Positions 63,609 to 64,000 of a stretch of 64,000 bases of DNA are shown here, piece by piece. How positions within the stretch are numbered: the first letter of the stretch is position 1; the number at the start of each line of letters is the position of its first letter. The notes under the pieces are model-generated. The model did not search any database, was not told where the DNA came from, and saw nothing but the letters and a program-made list of their open reading frames with translations. Position numbers and translations under genes: made by a program. Source of the stretch: Waddlia chondrophila WSU 86-1044 (GTDB taxonomy: Bacteria > Chlamydiota > Chlamydiia > Chlamydiales > Waddliaceae); assembly GCF_000092785.1 (NCBI RefSeq), contig NC_014225.1, positions 1,253,340-1,317,339 of the forward strand. The letters are read 5' to 3'.

Positions 63609-64000
63609 TCACTCCACTTTTGCTGCTAATTGATTAACTGCCCGCCTTTCATCCAGCAGCTCTTGTTCAGTTTCTTTGATCCTTTTTTTCAGATCATCAT
63701 TCCAGTGGACTCCAGAAACGATTTCATAGTCTCCATCTCCTTTGGAACGGCATGGAAAGGAAAAAATCAAATTATCTTCGATCCCGTAAGGGTTGCCATC
63801 TGTGCACACGCCGGAAGAAAACCACTCTCCTTCAGGGGTTGGAATCAAAAGAGAACGAATCGCATCAACGACCGCGTTTGCCGCCGAAGCCGCAGACGAT
63901 TTTCCGCGCGCGCTAATCACTTGCGCTCCTCGACTCTGCACAATAGGAATAAACACGTCGTTGAACCACGACTCTTCATCGATCACCTCTCCCGCTCTTT
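63609..64000 (-). CDS. mdh: Malate dehydrogenase (3' part, runs off the window)
   Basis: Oxidises malate to oxaloacetate with NAD+. Only the C-terminal ~130 residues lie in the window; the frame stays open to the end at 64000, and the first in-frame GTG (63986) is internal. Blocks seen are FIPIVQSRGAQVISARGKSSAASAAN, CTDGNPYGIEDNLIFSFPCR and EQELLDERRAV. These match the ~330-residue NAD malate dehydrogenase of the type found in Chlamydiae. gltA follows 3 bp later. Confidence 0.93.
   Translation of the reverse strand, partial: RAGEVIDEESWFNDVFIPIVQSRGAQVISARGKSSAASAANAVVDAIRSLLIPTPEGEWFSSGVCTDGNPYGIEDNLIFSFPCRSKGDGDYEIVSGVHWNDDLKKRIKETEQELLDERRAVNQLAAKVE

Overview
The window reads as a chromosomal segment of a member of the Chlamydiae, most likely an amoeba- or animal-associated 'environmental' chlamydia (a Waddlia/Parachlamydia-type genome) rather than Chlamydia itself. 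The evidence is gene order and content. From memory of Chlamydia trachomatis, the runs recF-dnaN-smpB, acpP-fabG-fabD-fabH-recR-bamA-skp-lpxD followed by pdhA-pdhB-pdhC, rpsI-rplM, and the hflX / metallo-hydrolase / DadA-like / mdh group all occur in that genus. A citrate synthase gene beside mdh, a MenH-like enzyme, a lipoprotein Cu/Zn superoxide dismutase, two toxin-antitoxin modules, an IS630 element and an ankyrin-repeat protein are what one expects of the larger-genome relatives. Genus assignment is inference; no rRNA or tRNA gene lies in the window.

Layout. 1-6834: a winged-helix-like unknown gene, then recF and dnaN (minus), smpB-rlmH (plus), a membrane protein, a PIN-TRAM protein and acpS. 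6869-9805: fatty-acid synthesis operon fabH-fabD-fabG-acpP (minus). 9882-14651: recR, then the outer-membrane biogenesis run bamA-skp-lpxD. 14652-19203: an accessory island between lpxD and the pdh operon holding two MITE-like repeats, a YafQ-type toxin-antitoxin pair, an IS630 element with recognisable ends, a MenH-like hydrolase and a two-membrane-segment coiled-coil protein. 19204-24503: pdhA-pdhB-pdhC, a YtxJ/bacilliredoxin-like protein with an extra C-terminal domain, and a dicarboxylate/glutamate symporter. 24684-28064: a large ankyrin protein abutting a MazEF-type pair. 28122-32928: yggS, floA and two NfeD-family genes in one operon. 33005-38471: hemL, then tamA-like and tamB-like genes. 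38570-43119: an unknown candidate effector, then a coupled pair made of an asparagine-synthetase homologue that has lost key catalytic residues and an ATP-grasp-like protein with a signal peptide. 43160-46443: mlaE-mlaF-mlaD and a YqgE/AlgH protein. 46518-53963: rpsI-rplM, miaB, sodC, ligA, a third MITE-like copy, an unknown protein with a GH95-like C-terminal pattern, and an MtaB-like enzyme. 53980-61623: an FAD amine-oxidase-like protein, radC-hflX-MBL operon, a DadA-like oxidase and a candidate secreted protein. 61603-64000: a membrane protein, gltA and the 3' part of mdh.

Functional themes are envelope construction (BamA, Skp, LpxD, TamA/TamB, Mla transport), fatty-acid and pyruvate/TCA metabolism (Fab, PDH, citrate synthase, malate dehydrogenase), DNA maintenance (RecF, beta clamp, RecR, LigA, RadC) and translation quality (SmpB, RlmH, HflX, MiaB, MtaB). 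Most genes are tightly packed, with many 4-bp ATGA-type overlaps. The most unusual items are the degenerate AsnB plus exported ATP-grasp pair, the MITE family whose TACCG ends match those of the local IS630, the bacilliredoxin fusion, and several perfect inverted repeats in shared promoter regions.
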